A stretch of DNA of 40,407 nt from Rhodobacterales bacterium (GTDB lineage: Bacteria; Pseudomonadota; Alphaproteobacteria; Rhodobacterales; Rhodobacteraceae): contig JAPLPE010000008.1 in NCBI GenBank assembly GCA_026400355.1, positions 1 through 40,407 of the forward strand. Direction: 5' to 3'. Positions 1 through 8,730 of this stretch are shown here, in pieces. Positions within the stretch are counted from its first letter, which is position 1; every line of letters starts with the position of its first letter. The position numbers were made by a program, and so were the translations under genes. The notes under the pieces were generated by a model. The model was given only the letters and a program-made list of their open reading frames with translations, searched no databases and was not told the DNA's origin.

Positions 1-547
1 CATCCCCGGCGGCAGAGACGGAAATGCCAGATCGATCAAAGGCCAACTCTCCGCTGATCTGGAACCCGTTGGTGCCATTCAGCGTGGAGAGGTTCAGGGT
101 CGCGTCAAACCCGCCCGCCTTGCCGAAGATGATGTAGGAGGCACCGGAGGCGCTGCCGTTCGGATCCGCCCCCCTGGCCCCGACGATGATATCGTCGACC
201 CCGTCGCCGTTCACATCCCCGGCGGCAGAGACGGAAAAGCCGGAATAATCAGCGCCCGCCTCTCCGCTGATCCGGAACCCGTTGGTGCCATCAAGCGTGG
301 ACAGGTTCAGGTTCGCGTCAAACCCGCCCGCCTTGCCGAAGACGACGTAGGAGGCGCCAGAGTTGTAATTGCCATTCGGATCGGCCCCATAGGCGCCGAT
401 GATGATATCGTCGAACCCGTCGCCGTTCACATCCCCGGCGGCAGAGACGGAAATGCCACAGCCATCATAGGCCGCCGCGCCGCTGATCTGGAACCCGTTC
501 GTGCCGTTCAGGGACGACAGTTCGAAGACGCTTCCGAAAGTGCTCAT
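1..547 (-). CDS. FG-GAP repeat (integrin-alpha-like beta-propeller) protein, 3' part outside window
   Basis: Reading leftwards from an ATG at 547, the protein is open to the window edge (about 182 codons seen). It starts MSTFGSVFELSSLNGTNGF and consists of tandem blade-like units of about 71-72 residues. Each contains the calcium-loop-like motif AAGDVNGDGxDDIIxGAxGA, followed by a Gly/Ala-rich segment ending in YVVFGKAGGFDA. These are FG-GAP/integrin-alpha beta-propeller repeats, which in bacteria occur in secreted or surface proteins that bind calcium and often adhere. The repeats are also very similar as DNA (see the tandem match near 1, 214 and 430), so the array could change length by recombination. 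No N-terminal signal peptide is visible, so export would need a C-terminal signal (for example type I secretion) that lies outside the window. Function beyond the fold is unknown. Confidence 0.85.
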   Translation of the reverse strand, partial: MSTFGSVFELSSLNGTNGFQISGAAAYDGCGISVSAAGDVNGDGFDDIIIGAYGADPNGNYNSGASYVVFGKAGGFDANLNLSTLDGTNGFRISGEAGADYSGFSVSAAGDVNGDGVDDIIVGARGADPNGSASGASYIIFGKAGGFDATLNLSTLNGTNGFQISGELAFDRSGISVSAAGD

Positions 548-1549
548 GCCTCTGCTCCTGGGGCCAAAATGATCCCGACAACCTGACGCCACGCCATGCG
601 CGGCGCGACCACCGGTCCGGGGAAAACGCAGTCAGTATGAATAGCGCGCAACCATTGCACAGCGCCGATGACCGATCAACTGCAGAAATCCCCGCCCGGA
701 CCGCAGCCCCTGGCGACGCCCCGCGCACCGTTCCGCGCACCGTTCCGCCCGGGCCGGGACCACGCAGGCCTGGCCCCCGCGCATCAGGACGGCTTTGCAC
801 CGTCCACCGTGATGAGCGTGAGTTTCTCGGACGCGCAGGCCCATGAGGTCCACGTGCCCAACGCATCGCTCCACGCTGCCCCGGATGCGCTGCGCGAAGC
901 GGGCCGGCGGCATGGACCGAGCCTGTTCGGCACCCGCGCCATCGAGTTCATGCGCGTGCAGAAAAGCTTCTGGCATTGGAAGGCCGAACTTGTCACCGAC
1001 ATGACCCCATCGAAACAGGTCTCGGTCGTTTCTCCGATTGGACAAGGGTGGCCTTATCGGACGGGACAGCCTGCCCGCCCGCCAATCGGCGGTGCCGCGC
1101 CGCCGCCTTGTGTCACCCTCGCCATCGAGACCACGCTCGCGTCGGCACCGAATGGGGCATCCCAGATGGGCCGTGGCCAAGTCGTGGGCACGATCACCTT
1201 GGGAGAATGCGGTCACAGGGCCGGCCAGAACCCGGCTCTGGCTTTCGTCAGACCCGACGACGAGACTCCGTGCACCACCCATCCGCTTGATCTTTGTTGC
1301 ACGCCGGTGCCCGCGCGTGTGATCCCGCCGTCCCCCTGTGATCCTGTGTCCACCAAAGTGGTCGGCTGGACTGCCGGATGTGAATACCCGGACATTGAGG
1401 GTCTTTCCAGGTGCCAGCCATCGCGGATTCAGAGGTGGCGGGTTTTCCAGTTATCTGTCCAAGCCGCTTTGAAGAGCGTCCTGAATCACAAAGACGAAAG
1501 GATACCATTGCCGGAAAGGCCAGTTTCCATACAGATCAATGCGGGGGGA
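548..1549. other. About 1 kb without a supported gene
   Basis: Between the FG-GAP gene and tRNA-Thr several reading frames on both strands stay open for 70-350 codons. None shows a recognisable family, a convincing ribosome binding site or normal composition: the products are Arg/Pro-rich, and the longest plus-strand frame runs straight through the tRNA gene. Long open frames on both strands are expected in GC-rich DNA. A short direct repeat (gcgcaccgttcc twice) lies near 723-750. The stretch may hold the promoter of the FG-GAP gene or a decayed gene, but I cannot identify either. Confidence 0.5.
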
Positions 1550-1624
1550 TGGTGCTGCAAGAGAGGATTGAACTCTCGACCTCACCCTTACCAAGGGTGT
1601 GCTCTGCCACTGAGCTACTGCAGC
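1550..1624 (-). tRNA. tRNA-Thr (anticodon GGT)
   Basis: On the minus strand a complete cloverleaf can be folded. The acceptor stem GCTGCAG pairs with TTGCAGC (last pair G-U). The D-arm is GCTC...GAGC, the anticodon arm is CACCC-TTGGTAA-GGGTG with anticodon GGT, and the T-arm is GAGAG-TTCAATC-CTCTC. These are followed by discriminator A and an encoded CCA. Length is 75 nt. The anticodon arm and variable region match the usual bacterial tRNA-Thr(GGT). Confidence 0.96.
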
Positions 1625-1733
1625 ACGTTGCGGCCTTTTAGCGGGAACGCGGGCAAGCGCAAGGGGTATTGCAGCGAAGGGCGGGATGCATGGGTGCTGG
1701 ACGATCGGGGCCTGGCGCATTATCACCCCTGAC

Positions 1734-1889
1734 ATGAAAACACCCCGGCAAGACCCGCCCAAGGCATCCGACCGCAACGAACGGCTCAAGGCCGCGCTCA
1801 AGGCGAACATCGCCAGGCGCAAGGCGCAGGCCAAGGCGAAGGGGGCCCCGGACAAGGGTAAGGCGACCGGGGAAACAGAGGGCGATTAG
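1734..1889 (+). CDS. Small basic hypothetical protein (51 aa)
   Basis: A 51-residue Lys/Arg/Ala-rich protein starting [20 protein letters not shown], with a helical basic centre ([17 protein letters not shown]) and an acidic end. It stops 5 nt before murA, so the two genes are probably transcribed together. A longer in-frame start at 1686 exists, but the ATG at 1734 gives a protein of normal composition. No clear Shine-Dalgarno sequence is visible before it. I recall short Lys/Arg-rich ORFs in this position before murA in related bacteria. No function is known; nucleic-acid binding is only suggested by charge. Confidence 0.55.
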   Translation: MKTPRQDPPKASDRNERLKAALKANIARRKAQAKAKGAPDKGKATGETEGD

Positions 1890-1894
1890 CAGGC

Positions 1895-3163
1895 ATGGAT
1901 TCCATCGTTGTGACGGGCGGGGCACCGCTGCAGGGCCAGATTCCGATTGCGGGGGCCAAAAATGCCTGTCTGACGCTGATGCCGGCGACACTTCTTTCCG
2001 AGGAGCCGCTGACTCTGACCAATGCGCCACGGCTGTCCGATATCAAGACGATGACGCTTCTCTTGCAGTCCCTGGGAGCCGAGGTATCGGCCCTGGCAGA
2101 TGGCAAGGTGCTGGCGATGTCGTCGCACGGGTTGTCTTCGACCACGGCGGATTATGACATCGTGCGCAAGATGCGGGCGTCAAACCTTGTGCTCGGGCCT
2201 CTTCTGGCGCGTGAAGGGCATGCAATCGTCTCGCTCCCCGGGGGCTGTGCGATCGGGGCACGGCCGATGGATATCCATATCACCGCGCTCGAGGCGCTGG
2301 GCGCCGAGATCGAACTCAAGGACGGATATCTTCACGCCGTGGCGCGCGGTGGGCTGAAAGGTGCGCGGGTGCCGTTGCGGTTTGCGAGTGTCGGGGCGAC
2401 CGAGAATACGCTGATGGCGGCCACGCTCGCGAAGGGGACCACGATCATCGAGAACGCGGCGCGGGAGCCGGAGATCGTCGATCTGGTCATTTGCTTGCGG
2501 CGGATGGGTGCGCAGATCGAGGGCGAGGGGACATCGACCATCACGATCCAGGGCGTGGACCGTCTGGGTGGCGCCACACATCAGGTGGTGACGGACCGGA
2601 TCGAGCTTGGCACCTACATGCTGGCCCCTGTCATTGCGGGCGGTGAGGTGGAGTGTCTGGGCGGGCGGATGGAGCTTGTCGGTGCCTTTGCGGCCAAGCT
2701 GGATGCCGCCGGGATCGACGTGGCCGAAACGGAGCGGGGTCTGAAAGTGCGCTCACGCGGCGACCGCCCGCGGGCGGTGGGTGTTGTCACGGAACCTTTC
2801 CCAGGATTCCCGACTGACCTGCAGGCACAGATGATGGCGATGCTGTGTACGGCGGACGGTGTCAGCGTGTTGGAAGAGAAGATATTCGAGAACCGCTTCA
2901 TGCATGCACCGGAATTGATGCGGATGGGGGCGCGGATCGATGTGGCCGGCGGCACGGCGACGGTAACGGGGGTGTCGCAACTGAAAGGTGCGCCAGTCAT
3001 GGCGACCGATCTTCGGGCCAGCGTGTCGCTGATCCTTGCCGGGCTCGGGGCCAGCGGGGAGACGGTCGTGAACCGGGTCTATCACCTCGACCGTGGGTAT
3101 GAGCATGTCGAGGAAAAGCTGCGCGGTGTGGGCGCAAGGATTGAACGGGTTGCTGGTAAATGA
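1895..3163 (+). CDS. murA: UDP-N-acetylglucosamine 1-carboxyvinyltransferase (MurA)
   Basis: A cytoplasmic enzyme for the first committed step of peptidoglycan synthesis: it transfers enolpyruvate from PEP to UDP-GlcNAc. The 422-residue product has the usual length and two-domain inside-out barrel pattern. The N-terminus reads GAKNACL with Lys22 and Asn23 as in the known enzymes. The flexible catalytic loop reads [13 protein letters not shown] with the active-site cysteine at residue 118, so it is of the fosfomycin-sensitive Cys type. The late motifs [11 protein letters not shown] and [13 protein letters not shown] are also present. The stop overlaps the next gene by 4 nt (ATGA), so the DUF2948 gene is translationally coupled to it. 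Confidence 0.97.
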   Translation: MDSIVVTGGAPLQGQIPIAGAKNACLTLMPATLLSEEPLTLTNAPRLSDIKTMTLLLQSLGAEVSALADGKVLAMSSHGLSSTTADYDIVRKMRASNLVLGPLLAREGHAIVSLPGGCAIGARPMDIHITALEALGAEIELKDGYLHAVARGGLKGARVPLRFASVGATENTLMAATLAKGTTIIENAAREPEIVDLVICLRRMGAQIEGEGTSTITIQGVDRLGGATHQVVTDRIELGTYMLAPVIAGGEVECLGGRMELVGAFAAKLDAAGIDVAETERGLKVRSRGDRPRAVGVVTEPFPGFPTDLQAQMMAMLCTADGVSVLEEKIFENRFMHAPELMRMGARIDVAGGTATVTGVSQLKGAPVMATDLRASVSLILAGLGASGETVVNRVYHLDRGYEHVEEKLRGVGARIERVAGK

Positions 3164-3636
3164 GTGAGGATGCACGGTTCGAGGATGGCGGCGAACGCCC
3201 GCTGCGGCTGAAGGCGCTGGACGCCGAGGATCTGGCCGTCCTGTCGAGCCTGGTTCAGGATGCGGTCTTTCCGGCGGCCGAAATGCTCTGGACGCGGCGG
3301 CAGCGGCGGTTTGGCATCCTTCTGAACCGGTTCCGCTGGGAGGATGAGCCTCGTGCCAGATCGCGGGGGCGTGCGGTCGAGAGGGTACAGTCGGTGCTGG
3401 CGATCGAGGACGTGATGCGGGTGCAGACATCGGGCCTGCCTTTCGGGCAGGCGGATGTGGTGCTGTCGCTGCTGTCAGTGACCTTTGAACCTGGCGAAGA
3501 CGGGACGGGGCGGGTTGTGCTGACCCTTGCCGGTGACGGGGCGATTGCTGTGGATGTCGAGGCACTTGAGGTTGTAATGCGTGATGTGACGCGGCCCTAC
3601 GTGGCGCCTTCGGGCAAGGTGCCTTCGCACGGGTGA
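3160..3636 (+). CDS. DUF2948 family protein
   Basis: A 158-residue acidic protein that I recognise as the DUF2948 family, usually found beside murA or hisD in alphaproteobacteria. Landmarks are [21 protein letters not shown] near the N-terminus, [15 protein letters not shown] around residues 50-65, and a terminal [23 protein letters not shown]. There are no membrane segments and no catalytic motif that I know. It starts inside the murA stop (ATGA overlap), so it is expressed with murA. Function is unknown. Confidence 0.85.
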   Translation: MSEDARFEDGGERPLRLKALDAEDLAVLSSLVQDAVFPAAEMLWTRRQRRFGILLNRFRWEDEPRARSRGRAVERVQSVLAIEDVMRVQTSGLPFGQADVVLSLLSVTFEPGEDGTGRVVLTLAGDGAIAVDVEALEVVMRDVTRPYVAPSGKVPSHG

Positions 3637-3786
3637 CCTGATGCGGGCGTTCGTCAGCGCGACGCGCTCCCTCGCTTGGGCGGGGTGAGACTGTCGGGCC
3701 AATACATTGACAGGGTTGGCTTTGTGGAGGTGTGCAGTCCCCCTGCGACCCTGACGTATTTCAGACCGGATGAGGACAGCGTCCCG

Positions 3787-3966
3787 CTACTGGGAACGGT
3801 TGCGGGCGGGTGCGGCCGCGGGCTCGTCGTCCTCGGGCGGGTCCTCGGACGGGATCGCATAGGCCCCGGTCAGCCATTTGGCGAGGTCGATGTCGGCGCA
3901 ACGCTTCGAACAGAAGGGGCGGAACTCGGCCAAGGTCTCGCGTTTACAGATCGGGCAGGCCATCAT
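3787..3966 (-). CDS. yacG: YacG family zinc-binding protein (DNA gyrase inhibitor)
   Basis: A 59-residue protein too short for usual ORF cut-offs. It begins [20 protein letters not shown] followed by KRCADIDLAKWLTGAYAIP. The four zinc ligands CPxC...FCSKRC are present, as is the ADIDLxxWLxGxYxIP signature of YacG, and the tail is acidic. The E. coli homologue binds zinc and inhibits DNA gyrase; the role here is inferred. The start ATG overlaps the stop of the RNase E/G gene (ATGA), with GGAG a few bases upstream. The second ATG three bases later is an alternative start. It is the last gene of the maf - rng - yacG run. Confidence 0.93.
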   Translation of the reverse strand: MMACPICKRETLAEFRPFCSKRCADIDLAKWLTGAYAIPSEDPPEDDEPAAAPARNRSQ

Positions 3967-4988
3967 GTGGCTCCGATAAGTCGGGCAAGTGGCGCGCGTT
4001 CGCGTTTGCGCTGTAGTTCGAAAAGACCCATCGGCGTCCAGCCGACGAGGCTTGTCTCGATAGGATCATTGTTGAATGAGTTGCGGAGCGACTGTTCGAC
4101 CTGCTTGCGATGCGCTTTGGACATGGGGGCGAAATCGACCGTGACCTGACCGCCAAGGCCACGCAGGCGCAGGGCGCGCGGGAGGGTTCGGGCGGCGGCG
4201 AGGTTGACCTTGAGCGCGGCGGCGGGCGAGGTATCGCCGCCGGTATTCACATCGACTGCGATCATGGCGCGGGTCGGTTCCACATACATCGTGCCTTCGC
4301 CCAGATCGACCATCGGGGCGCGCAGTGAGGCGATCTGGTCGAGCACGCCTTCGCGGGCAAAGCCGCCGGGGTCGGTCACAACAGTCGGGGCCGACCATTC
4401 GCGCCAGGCGAGGAAATGGGGGCCGTCACCTTCGGTCAGGGCCTCGGGCTCGGTCCCGTCCTCATCCGCCATGACGGCGGTGGCAAGGGCCAGCATTTCG
4501 GCAATGTCTTCCAAGACTTCGTCCTCGTCCGCGCCGTCGCAGCCGGAACGGAGGATGAGACCGAAGGGGCCGTCCATCACCTCTTCCGCGATGGTGAGAA
4601 GGCGGGCGCGTTCGTCTTCATCGGCGATCTGACGCGAGATGTTGAGGCCGGGGGCACCAGGGGTGACGATGGCGTAGCGGCTTTTGAAAAGCACGCGGTC
4701 GGTGACGGGTACGGCCTTGCCGGGTTCGGCGATGCCCGTGACCTGAACCAGCATCGGCTGGCCGGGACGCAGCCCTCTGGCTTGCCGGAGGAAAGCCTGA
4801 CCTTCGGGCAGGCGGAGCATCATGCCGCCCTGACCCTTCATCGGGCGGTCACAGATGGCGCGGTAGATGGCGCCGGGGCGGGGCGCGTCTTCGTCGTCGA
4901 TCAGGAGGTCGTCAAGGCGGCCGTCAACAAGAAGGGCTGCGGCCTCGCGCCCCTGATGGTGGTCGAGGACGATGGTGCGGCCTTTCAT
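3963..4988 (-). CDS. rng: Ribonuclease E/G family protein (short form)
   Basis: A 341-residue endoribonuclease of the RNase E/G family, shorter than E. coli RNase G (489 aa). The catalytic DNase-I-like subdomain is intact: [15 protein letters not shown] (metal Asp in DVN) and [20 protein letters not shown] (second metal Asp in DF). The N-terminal S1/RNase H-like part is reduced. The C-terminal zinc-link and small domain of the longer enzymes are missing, so it may be monomeric. It overlaps maf upstream and yacG downstream by ATGA, a three-gene translationally coupled unit seen in Rhodobacterales. It probably takes part in RNA maturation or decay. A full-length RNase E would be elsewhere in the genome. 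Confidence 0.88.
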   Translation of the reverse strand: MKGRTIVLDHHQGREAAALLVDGRLDDLLIDDEDAPRPGAIYRAICDRPMKGQGGMMLRLPEGQAFLRQARGLRPGQPMLVQVTGIAEPGKAVPVTDRVLFKSRYAIVTPGAPGLNISRQIADEDERARLLTIAEEVMDGPFGLILRSGCDGADEDEVLEDIAEMLALATAVMADEDGTEPEALTEGDGPHFLAWREWSAPTVVTDPGGFAREGVLDQIASLRAPMVDLGEGTMYVEPTRAMIAVDVNTGGDTSPAAALKVNLAAARTLPRALRLRGLGGQVTVDFAPMSKAHRKQVEQSLRNSFNNDPIETSLVGWTPMGLFELQRKRERAPLARLIGAT

Positions 4989-5602
4989 GGCGTGGCTCCG
5001 TAAACGGGATAGCCGGCGGCGATCAGTAGGCCGGCGGTTTCGGTAAGGGGCAGGCCCACGACGGCGGTGAATGAGCCGTTGATCCAGGGGATAAAGGCCC
5101 CGGCAGGCCCCTGAATGGCATAACCGCCCGCCTTGCCCTGCCAGTCGCCCGAGGCGAGGTAGGCGTTGATTTCGGGGTTGCCGAGCTGTTTGACCATGAC
5201 GGTCGTTTGCACGTCGCGTTCCCAGATCCTGTCGCCGTGCTTTACGGTCACGGCTGTGATGACCTTGTGGCGGCGGCCCGAGAGCAGATGGAGGAACGTC
5301 GCCGCCTGCGCGGCGTCATCCGGTTTGCCCATGATCCGGCGCCCCAAAGCCACTGTCGTATCGGCGCAAAGCACGACCTCACCGTCGGCGGAGGGGATGG
5401 CTTGCACCTTTTCCCGGGCGATCCTGCGGACATAGTCGCGGGGAAGTTCGGCTTTGTGCGGAGTTTCGTCGATGTCGGGCGGGCGGATGGCGAAGGGGGT
5501 GATCCCGATCTGCGCCAAAAGCTCCCGCCTGCGGGGCGAGGCCGAACCGAGGATCAGCCGCAGACCCTGATCGGGCGAAAGCACCGTCCGATCGGCCGTC
5601 AC
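4985..5602 (-). CDS. maf: Maf-like nucleotide pyrophosphatase
   Basis: A 205-residue Maf/HAM1-fold house-cleaning enzyme that hydrolyses non-canonical nucleoside triphosphates. Seen in sequence: [18 protein letters not shown] (phosphate-binding SASPRR at residues 20-25), [35 protein letters not shown] with the metal/catalytic Asp, and [10 protein letters not shown]. It starts 4 nt after the infA stop and its own stop overlaps the RNase gene. The length is normal; the first ten residues may be a slightly long N-terminus. Confidence 0.93.
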   Translation of the reverse strand: MTADRTVLSPDQGLRLILGSASPRRRELLAQIGITPFAIRPPDIDETPHKAELPRDYVRRIAREKVQAIPSADGEVVLCADTTVALGRRIMGKPDDAAQAATFLHLLSGRRHKVITAVTVKHGDRIWERDVQTTVMVKQLGNPEINAYLASGDWQGKAGGYAIQGPAGAFIPWINGSFTAVVGLPLTETAGLLIAAGYPVYGATP

Positions 5603-5606
5603 GGGG

Positions 5607-5825
5607 TCACTTGAAGCGGTAATTGATCCGGCCCTTGGTCAGATCGTAGGGGGTCATTTCGACCTGCACCTTGTCGCCAGCCAGAACGCGGATGCGGTTC
5701 TTGCGCATCTTGCCTGCCGTATGCGCAATGATCTCATGGCCGTTTTCCAGCTCGACCCTGAACGTCGCATTAGGCAGGAGTTCCTTCACGATCCCAGGAA
5801 ATTCGAGCAGTTCTTCCTTGGCCAT
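5607..5825 (-). CDS. infA: Translation initiation factor IF-1
   Basis: A 72-residue single-S1-domain (OB-fold) protein, [20 protein letters not shown] and onwards, ending [12 protein letters not shown]. This is the usual IF-1 length and near-universal sequence. It binds the ribosomal A-site of the 30S subunit during initiation. GGAG lies 6 nt before the ATG. A 475-nt gap upstream separates it from the phosphatase gene, so it probably has its own promoter (see 5873-5901) and leads the infA-maf-rng-yacG transcript. Confidence 0.98.
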   Translation of the reverse strand: MAKEELLEFPGIVKELLPNATFRVELENGHEIIAHTAGKMRKNRIRVLAGDKVQVEMTPYDLTKGRINYRFK

Positions 5826-5872
5826 GTGATCTCCAATACAAAATGGGCGCCTTTCGTCTGCGCCCCGGCGGC

Positions 5873-5901
5873 TAAATGCGCCTGTATGGGGGGATTTTCA
5901 A
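5873..5901 (-). promoter_or_regulatory. Candidate sigma-70-type promoter for infA operon
   Basis: Minus strand: TTGAAA (5896-5901), a 17-nt spacer, then CATTTA (5873-5878), about 50 nt upstream of the infA start. The -35 box is good and the -10 box weak. This is based on spacing and position only. Confidence 0.4.
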
Positions 5902-6050
5902 GCGGGATTCGGCGGGGGCGACGTGGGGTTGTGCGTGCGGGGCACAGGGCGGGAAGGGTGCCTGGGACGGGTTGACGGCGGGGTTTGCGGGGGGTGTCAG
6001 GGAATCTTGGTGCAAGTAATTGGAAATGATGCGTTTTTGGATGCGGTATC

Positions 6051-6094
6051 GTGTCGGTATTGCGTCGGTATCACGTCGGTATTGCGTCGGTGCT
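6051..6094. repeat. Four tandem copies of an 11-bp unit
   Basis: Four consecutive 11-mers: gtgtcggtatt, gcgtcggtatc, acgtcggtatt, gcgtcggtgct. The core cgtcggtat is shared by the first three with one change, and the fourth has diverged. The period of 11 is close to one helical turn, so the copies lie on one face of the DNA. Confidence 0.85.
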
Positions 6095-6218
6095 TTTGGG
6101 GCGGAGGGCTAGGGGTTTGTTCAGGGTTTCGGGCGGGTGGTGTAGCGGGCATGGGTTTGCGAGGGGTGAATGGGGCGGACGTTGCGTGGGTTGGGGGTGC
6201 TAAGGCCGTGGGCGGGCG

Positions 6219-6271
6219 GTGCGTGCGAGTACGCACTCTGGGGTGAATTGACCAAGGCCATCGCCTTGGTC
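6219..6271. repeat. Pair of intergenic hairpins (REP-like element)
   Basis: First hairpin 6219-6236: arms GTGCGT and ACGCAC. Second hairpin 6250-6271: perfect 9-bp arms GACCAAGGC and GCCTTGGTC around CATC. Near-copies occur elsewhere in the window: the first at 26733-26750, the second at 30287-30308. They lie just downstream of the phosphatase stop (minus strand), where they could also act in transcript termination or stabilisation. There is no clear T-run. Confidence 0.7.
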
Positions 6272-6300
6272 ACGCGACCAAAGGGACGCTTGCACCCACC

Positions 6301-6780
6301 CTACGCTGGGTCGGTCAGGGGTGGGCCCCAGCGGGCGGTGAGGCGCGCGATGATCATGTCGCGGGTCTTGCGATAGCTGTCGAGCCGCGCCTCGCGGCCT
6401 TCGCCAAGGCCGGTGGGGTCGAGGATCGGCCAGTATTCGACCGTCAGATGATAGAACCGGGTAAGGTCGAGCGCACGGCGCTGGCTGGCGGGTGACAGGG
6501 CGAGGATCAGGTCAAAGGAGGACAGGTCGTCGCCCCATTGCTCCATTTCGTCAAACGAACGGGAGCGGTGGCGCGACAGTTCCACCCCGATCTCGCGGCA
6601 GACAGAGATGGCGAAGCCGTCGATCTCCATATCGTCTTTCACGCCCACCGACTGGATATAGCAGTCGGTGCCATAGAGCTTCTTCATGATCCCTTCAGCC
6701 ATGGGCGAACGGACAGCGTTATGGTCGCAGCAAAAGAGGACCGACTGTGGCAGGGGCTCGAACTCTGGCGTGTGGGCCAA
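6301..6780 (-). CDS. Low-molecular-weight protein tyrosine phosphatase / arsenate-reductase-like protein
   Basis: A 159-residue protein of the LMW-PTP fold. The P-loop reads CCDHNAVRSPMAEG (C18-X5-R24-S), placed near the N-terminus as in the family. The general-acid loop is WPILDPTG, close to the C-terminus (usual DP motif). The family hydrolyses phosphotyrosine or, with further cysteines, reduces arsenate. The second cysteine next to C18 is unusual but is not enough to argue for arsenate reduction. It starts 3 nt after UPF0262 in the hisD operon, an arrangement conserved in Rhodobacterales. The substrate is unknown. Confidence 0.88.
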   Translation of the reverse strand: MAHTPEFEPLPQSVLFCCDHNAVRSPMAEGIMKKLYGTDCYIQSVGVKDDMEIDGFAISVCREIGVELSRHRSRSFDEMEQWGDDLSSFDLILALSPASQRRALDLTRFYHLTVEYWPILDPTGLGEGREARLDSYRKTRDMIIARLTARWGPPLTDPA

Positions 6781-6783
6781 GGA

Positions 6784-7263
6784 TCAGCCCCCGAAATGCA
6801 GGACGCAGATGAGGGTAAAGAGGCGGCGGGCGGTCGGTGTGTCGACCACGGCCTTGCCATCAAGCCGGTCCTGCAGCACACGCGCCCCTTCGTTGTGGAT
6901 CCCGCGCCGTGCCATGTCGATCGTCTCGATCAGGCTGGGCGGCTGGGATTTGACGGCGGAAAAGTAGCTATCACAGATCTGGAAGTAGTCCTTGACCACC
7001 TGGCGGAAAGGGCCGAGCGACAGGTGGAATTGCGCTGCCGGATCGCCCGTCTCGGTCGTGATGTCAAAGACAAGCCGCCGGTCGCGGATCGAGAGGCCCA
7101 GTGCATAGGGGCCTTCGGGCATCGCCCGCCCGTCGCGCGGGGGCAGGGCAAAGCTGTTGTCTTCGAGCAGGTCAAAGATGGCAACCTTACGCTCCTGCTC
7201 GATCTCGGGCGTGGGGGGCGGGAGGCCTGCGTCGTCGATGGCGATGCGGATAAGGCGGGTCAT
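6784..7263 (-). CDS. UPF0262 family protein
   Basis: A 159-residue protein beginning MTRLIRIAIDDAGLPPP, with IEQERKVAIFDLLEDNSF, the conserved FHLSLGPFRQVVKDYFQICDSY, and a C-terminal DRLDGKAVVDTPTARRLFTL. This matches UPF0262, known from alphaproteobacteria and usually next to hisD. The reading frame is open further upstream, but the ATG at 7263, four bases after the hisD stop, gives the normal length. Function is unknown. It is co-transcribed with hisD and the phosphatase. Confidence 0.9.
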   Translation of the reverse strand: MTRLIRIAIDDAGLPPPTPEIEQERKVAIFDLLEDNSFALPPRDGRAMPEGPYALGLSIRDRRLVFDITTETGDPAAQFHLSLGPFRQVVKDYFQICDSYFSAVKSQPPSLIETIDMARRGIHNEGARVLQDRLDGKAVVDTPTARRLFTLICVLHFGG

Positions 7264-7267
7264 GGGG

Positions 7268-8572
7268 TCAGCCGCGGTTGAGCCGGTCGAGCCGGGCCTG
7301 AACGGAGAGGCCGTGGGCCTGGAGGCTTTCAGAGGTGGCGATGCGGACGGCGGCCGGGCCGATGGCCGCAAGGGCCTCAGGGGTCATGCGGGCGAGGGTG
7401 GTGCGCTTGACGAAATCCATGACCGACAATCCGCTTGAGAACCGCGCCGAGCGGGCTGTGGGCAGCACGTGGTTCGGCCCGCCGATGTAATCGCCGATCG
7501 CCTCGGGCGTCCAGTGGCCGAGGAAGATCGCGCCGGCGTGGCGGATCAGGGGGAGGAGGGCATCGGGGTCGGCCACGCAAAGCTCGAGGTGTTCGGGGGC
7601 GATGCGGTCGGAGAGGGCGGCGGCCTCGGCGAGGTTCCGGACATGGATGATGGCGCCGAAATCGCGCCAGCTCGCCCCGGCGATTGCACGGCGGTCCAGC
7701 GTTTCAAGGCGGCGGTCGACGGCCTGCATCACAGCGGTGCCGAAGGCGCGGTCGGTGGTAATGAGGAGCGCCTGCGCGCTTTCGTCATGTTCGGCTTGGG
7801 AGAGGAGGTCGAGCGCGATCCAGTCAGGGTCATTGCCGGCATCGGCGATGACGAGGATTTCCGAGGGGCCCGCGATCATGTCGATCCCGACCTTGCCGAA
7901 AACGCGGCGCTTGGCGGCGGCGACAAAGGCGTTGCCGGGGCCGGTGATCTTGTCGACCGGGGGGATGGTGGCGGTGCCATAAGCGAGTGCGGCAATCGCC
8001 TGCGCGCCGCCGATGCGGTAGATCTCGTCCACTCCGGCGATGCGGGCGGCGAGCAGGACGAGCGGATTTGTGACGCCATCGGGCGTGGGCACACAGATGG
8101 CGAGGCGTCCGACGCCGGCAACCTTGGCCGGGATGGCGTTCATCAGGACCGAGGACGGGTAGGAGGCGAGGCCGCCGGGGACATAGAGGCCGGCCGCCGA
8201 GACGGGCGTCCAGCGCCAGCCGAGTGTGGCGCCGGTGGATTCGGTCCAGCTTTCGTCCGTGGGCATCTGGCGTTCGTGATAGGCGCGGATGCGGGCGGCG
8301 GCGAGTTCCAGGGCGGCGCGGTCTTCGGGCTGCACCCGGGCGCATTCGGCTTTGATCTCGGCCTCGGTGAAGCGGAGTGTGGCCGGGGTCAGCGTCAGGC
8401 GGTCAAAGCGGGCGGTGAGTTCGATCACGGCCGCGTCGCCGCGGGTGCGGACATCTGCAATGATCGCGGCGACGGTGGCGTCGACGTCGGGGCTGTCTTC
8501 GCGCTTCATGCCCAGAAGTGCGGTGAAGGCGGTTTCGAAATCGGGGTCGAGGGTGGAAAGGATCTGGGGCAT
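7268..8572 (-). CDS. hisD: Histidinol dehydrogenase
   Basis: A 434-residue zinc- and NAD-dependent enzyme of normal length for the last two steps of histidine synthesis (L-histidinol to L-histidine). Seen: SAAGLYVPGGLASYPSSVLM, KITGPGNAFVAAAKR, MIAGPSEILV, SQAEHDESAQA (metal-ligand region) and IAPEHLEL (catalytic Glu-His). It heads a close-packed operon with UPF0262 and the phosphatase (4-nt and 3-nt gaps). It stands alone, separated from other his genes, as is common in alphaproteobacteria. Confidence 0.97.
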   Translation of the reverse strand: MPQILSTLDPDFETAFTALLGMKREDSPDVDATVAAIIADVRTRGDAAVIELTARFDRLTLTPATLRFTEAEIKAECARVQPEDRAALELAAARIRAYHERQMPTDESWTESTGATLGWRWTPVSAAGLYVPGGLASYPSSVLMNAIPAKVAGVGRLAICVPTPDGVTNPLVLLAARIAGVDEIYRIGGAQAIAALAYGTATIPPVDKITGPGNAFVAAAKRRVFGKVGIDMIAGPSEILVIADAGNDPDWIALDLLSQAEHDESAQALLITTDRAFGTAVMQAVDRRLETLDRRAIAGASWRDFGAIIHVRNLAEAAALSDRIAPEHLELCVADPDALLPLIRHAGAIFLGHWTPEAIGDYIGGPNHVLPTARSARFSSGLSVMDFVKRTTLARMTPEALAAIGPAAVRIATSESLQAHGLSVQARLDRLNRG

Positions 8573-8626
8573 GGCGGGTCTCCTTCGCCCCGGTCACATA
8601 GCGGGAGGCGGGAGGGGCATCAATGC

Positions 8627-8651
8627 GGCCCGGCAGGGATCTGGCCGGGCC
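8627..8651. terminator. GC-rich hairpin between permease gene and hisD
   Basis: Perfect 8-bp arms GGCCCGGC and GCCGGGCC around a 9-nt loop, followed on the plus strand by TTT. It lies downstream of the ABC permease stop (8731, minus strand) and inside the probable hisD leader. It may stop read-through from the catabolic operon or be a leader structure. Reading leftwards there is no T-run, so termination is uncertain. Confidence 0.45.
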
Positions 8652-8673
8652 TTTGGTCGTTCCGGGGGGCGGG

Positions 8674-8702
8674 GTACAAAACGCGCGCAAGAGTCTTGAC
8701 AA
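8674..8702 (-). promoter_or_regulatory. Candidate promoter for hisD operon
   Basis: Minus strand: TTGTCA (8697-8702), a 17-nt spacer, then TTGTAC (8674-8679), about 100 nt before the hisD start. One mismatch in the -35 box; the -10 box is weak. Position and spacing are the support. Confidence 0.4.
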
Positions 8703-8730
8703 GATCCCTGGGAGTGTTTCGGTCCCGGCG

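Larger units (their letters stand above)
5902..6300. other. Intergenic region with short repeats, no gene
   Basis: Apart from the promoter candidate at its edge, this stretch between infA and the phosphatase gene holds an 11-bp tandem repeat (6051-6094) and two hairpin elements (6219-6271). It is G-rich on the plus strand and encodes no convincing protein. Its last bases (gcttgcacccaccctacg) run into the phosphatase stop codon. Confidence 0.6.

Noticed and set aside
632-1282. A 216-codon frame on the minus strand, possibly a decayed transposase
   Set aside because: Arg/Gly/His-rich, with no DDE or HTH motif that I can read and no inverted repeats at its ends.
668-1732. A 354-codon open frame on the plus strand
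   Set aside because: It runs through tRNA-Thr, has odd Pro/Arg-rich composition, no ribosome binding site and no family resemblance. Long antisense-type frames are expected at this GC content.
3654-3860. Minus-strand frame after yacG reading GGLHTSTKPTLSMYWPD, which seemed faintly familiar
   Set aside because: It overlaps yacG in another frame, has no start with a ribosome binding site and cannot be tied to a family. The stretch between the two convergent operons is better called intergenic.
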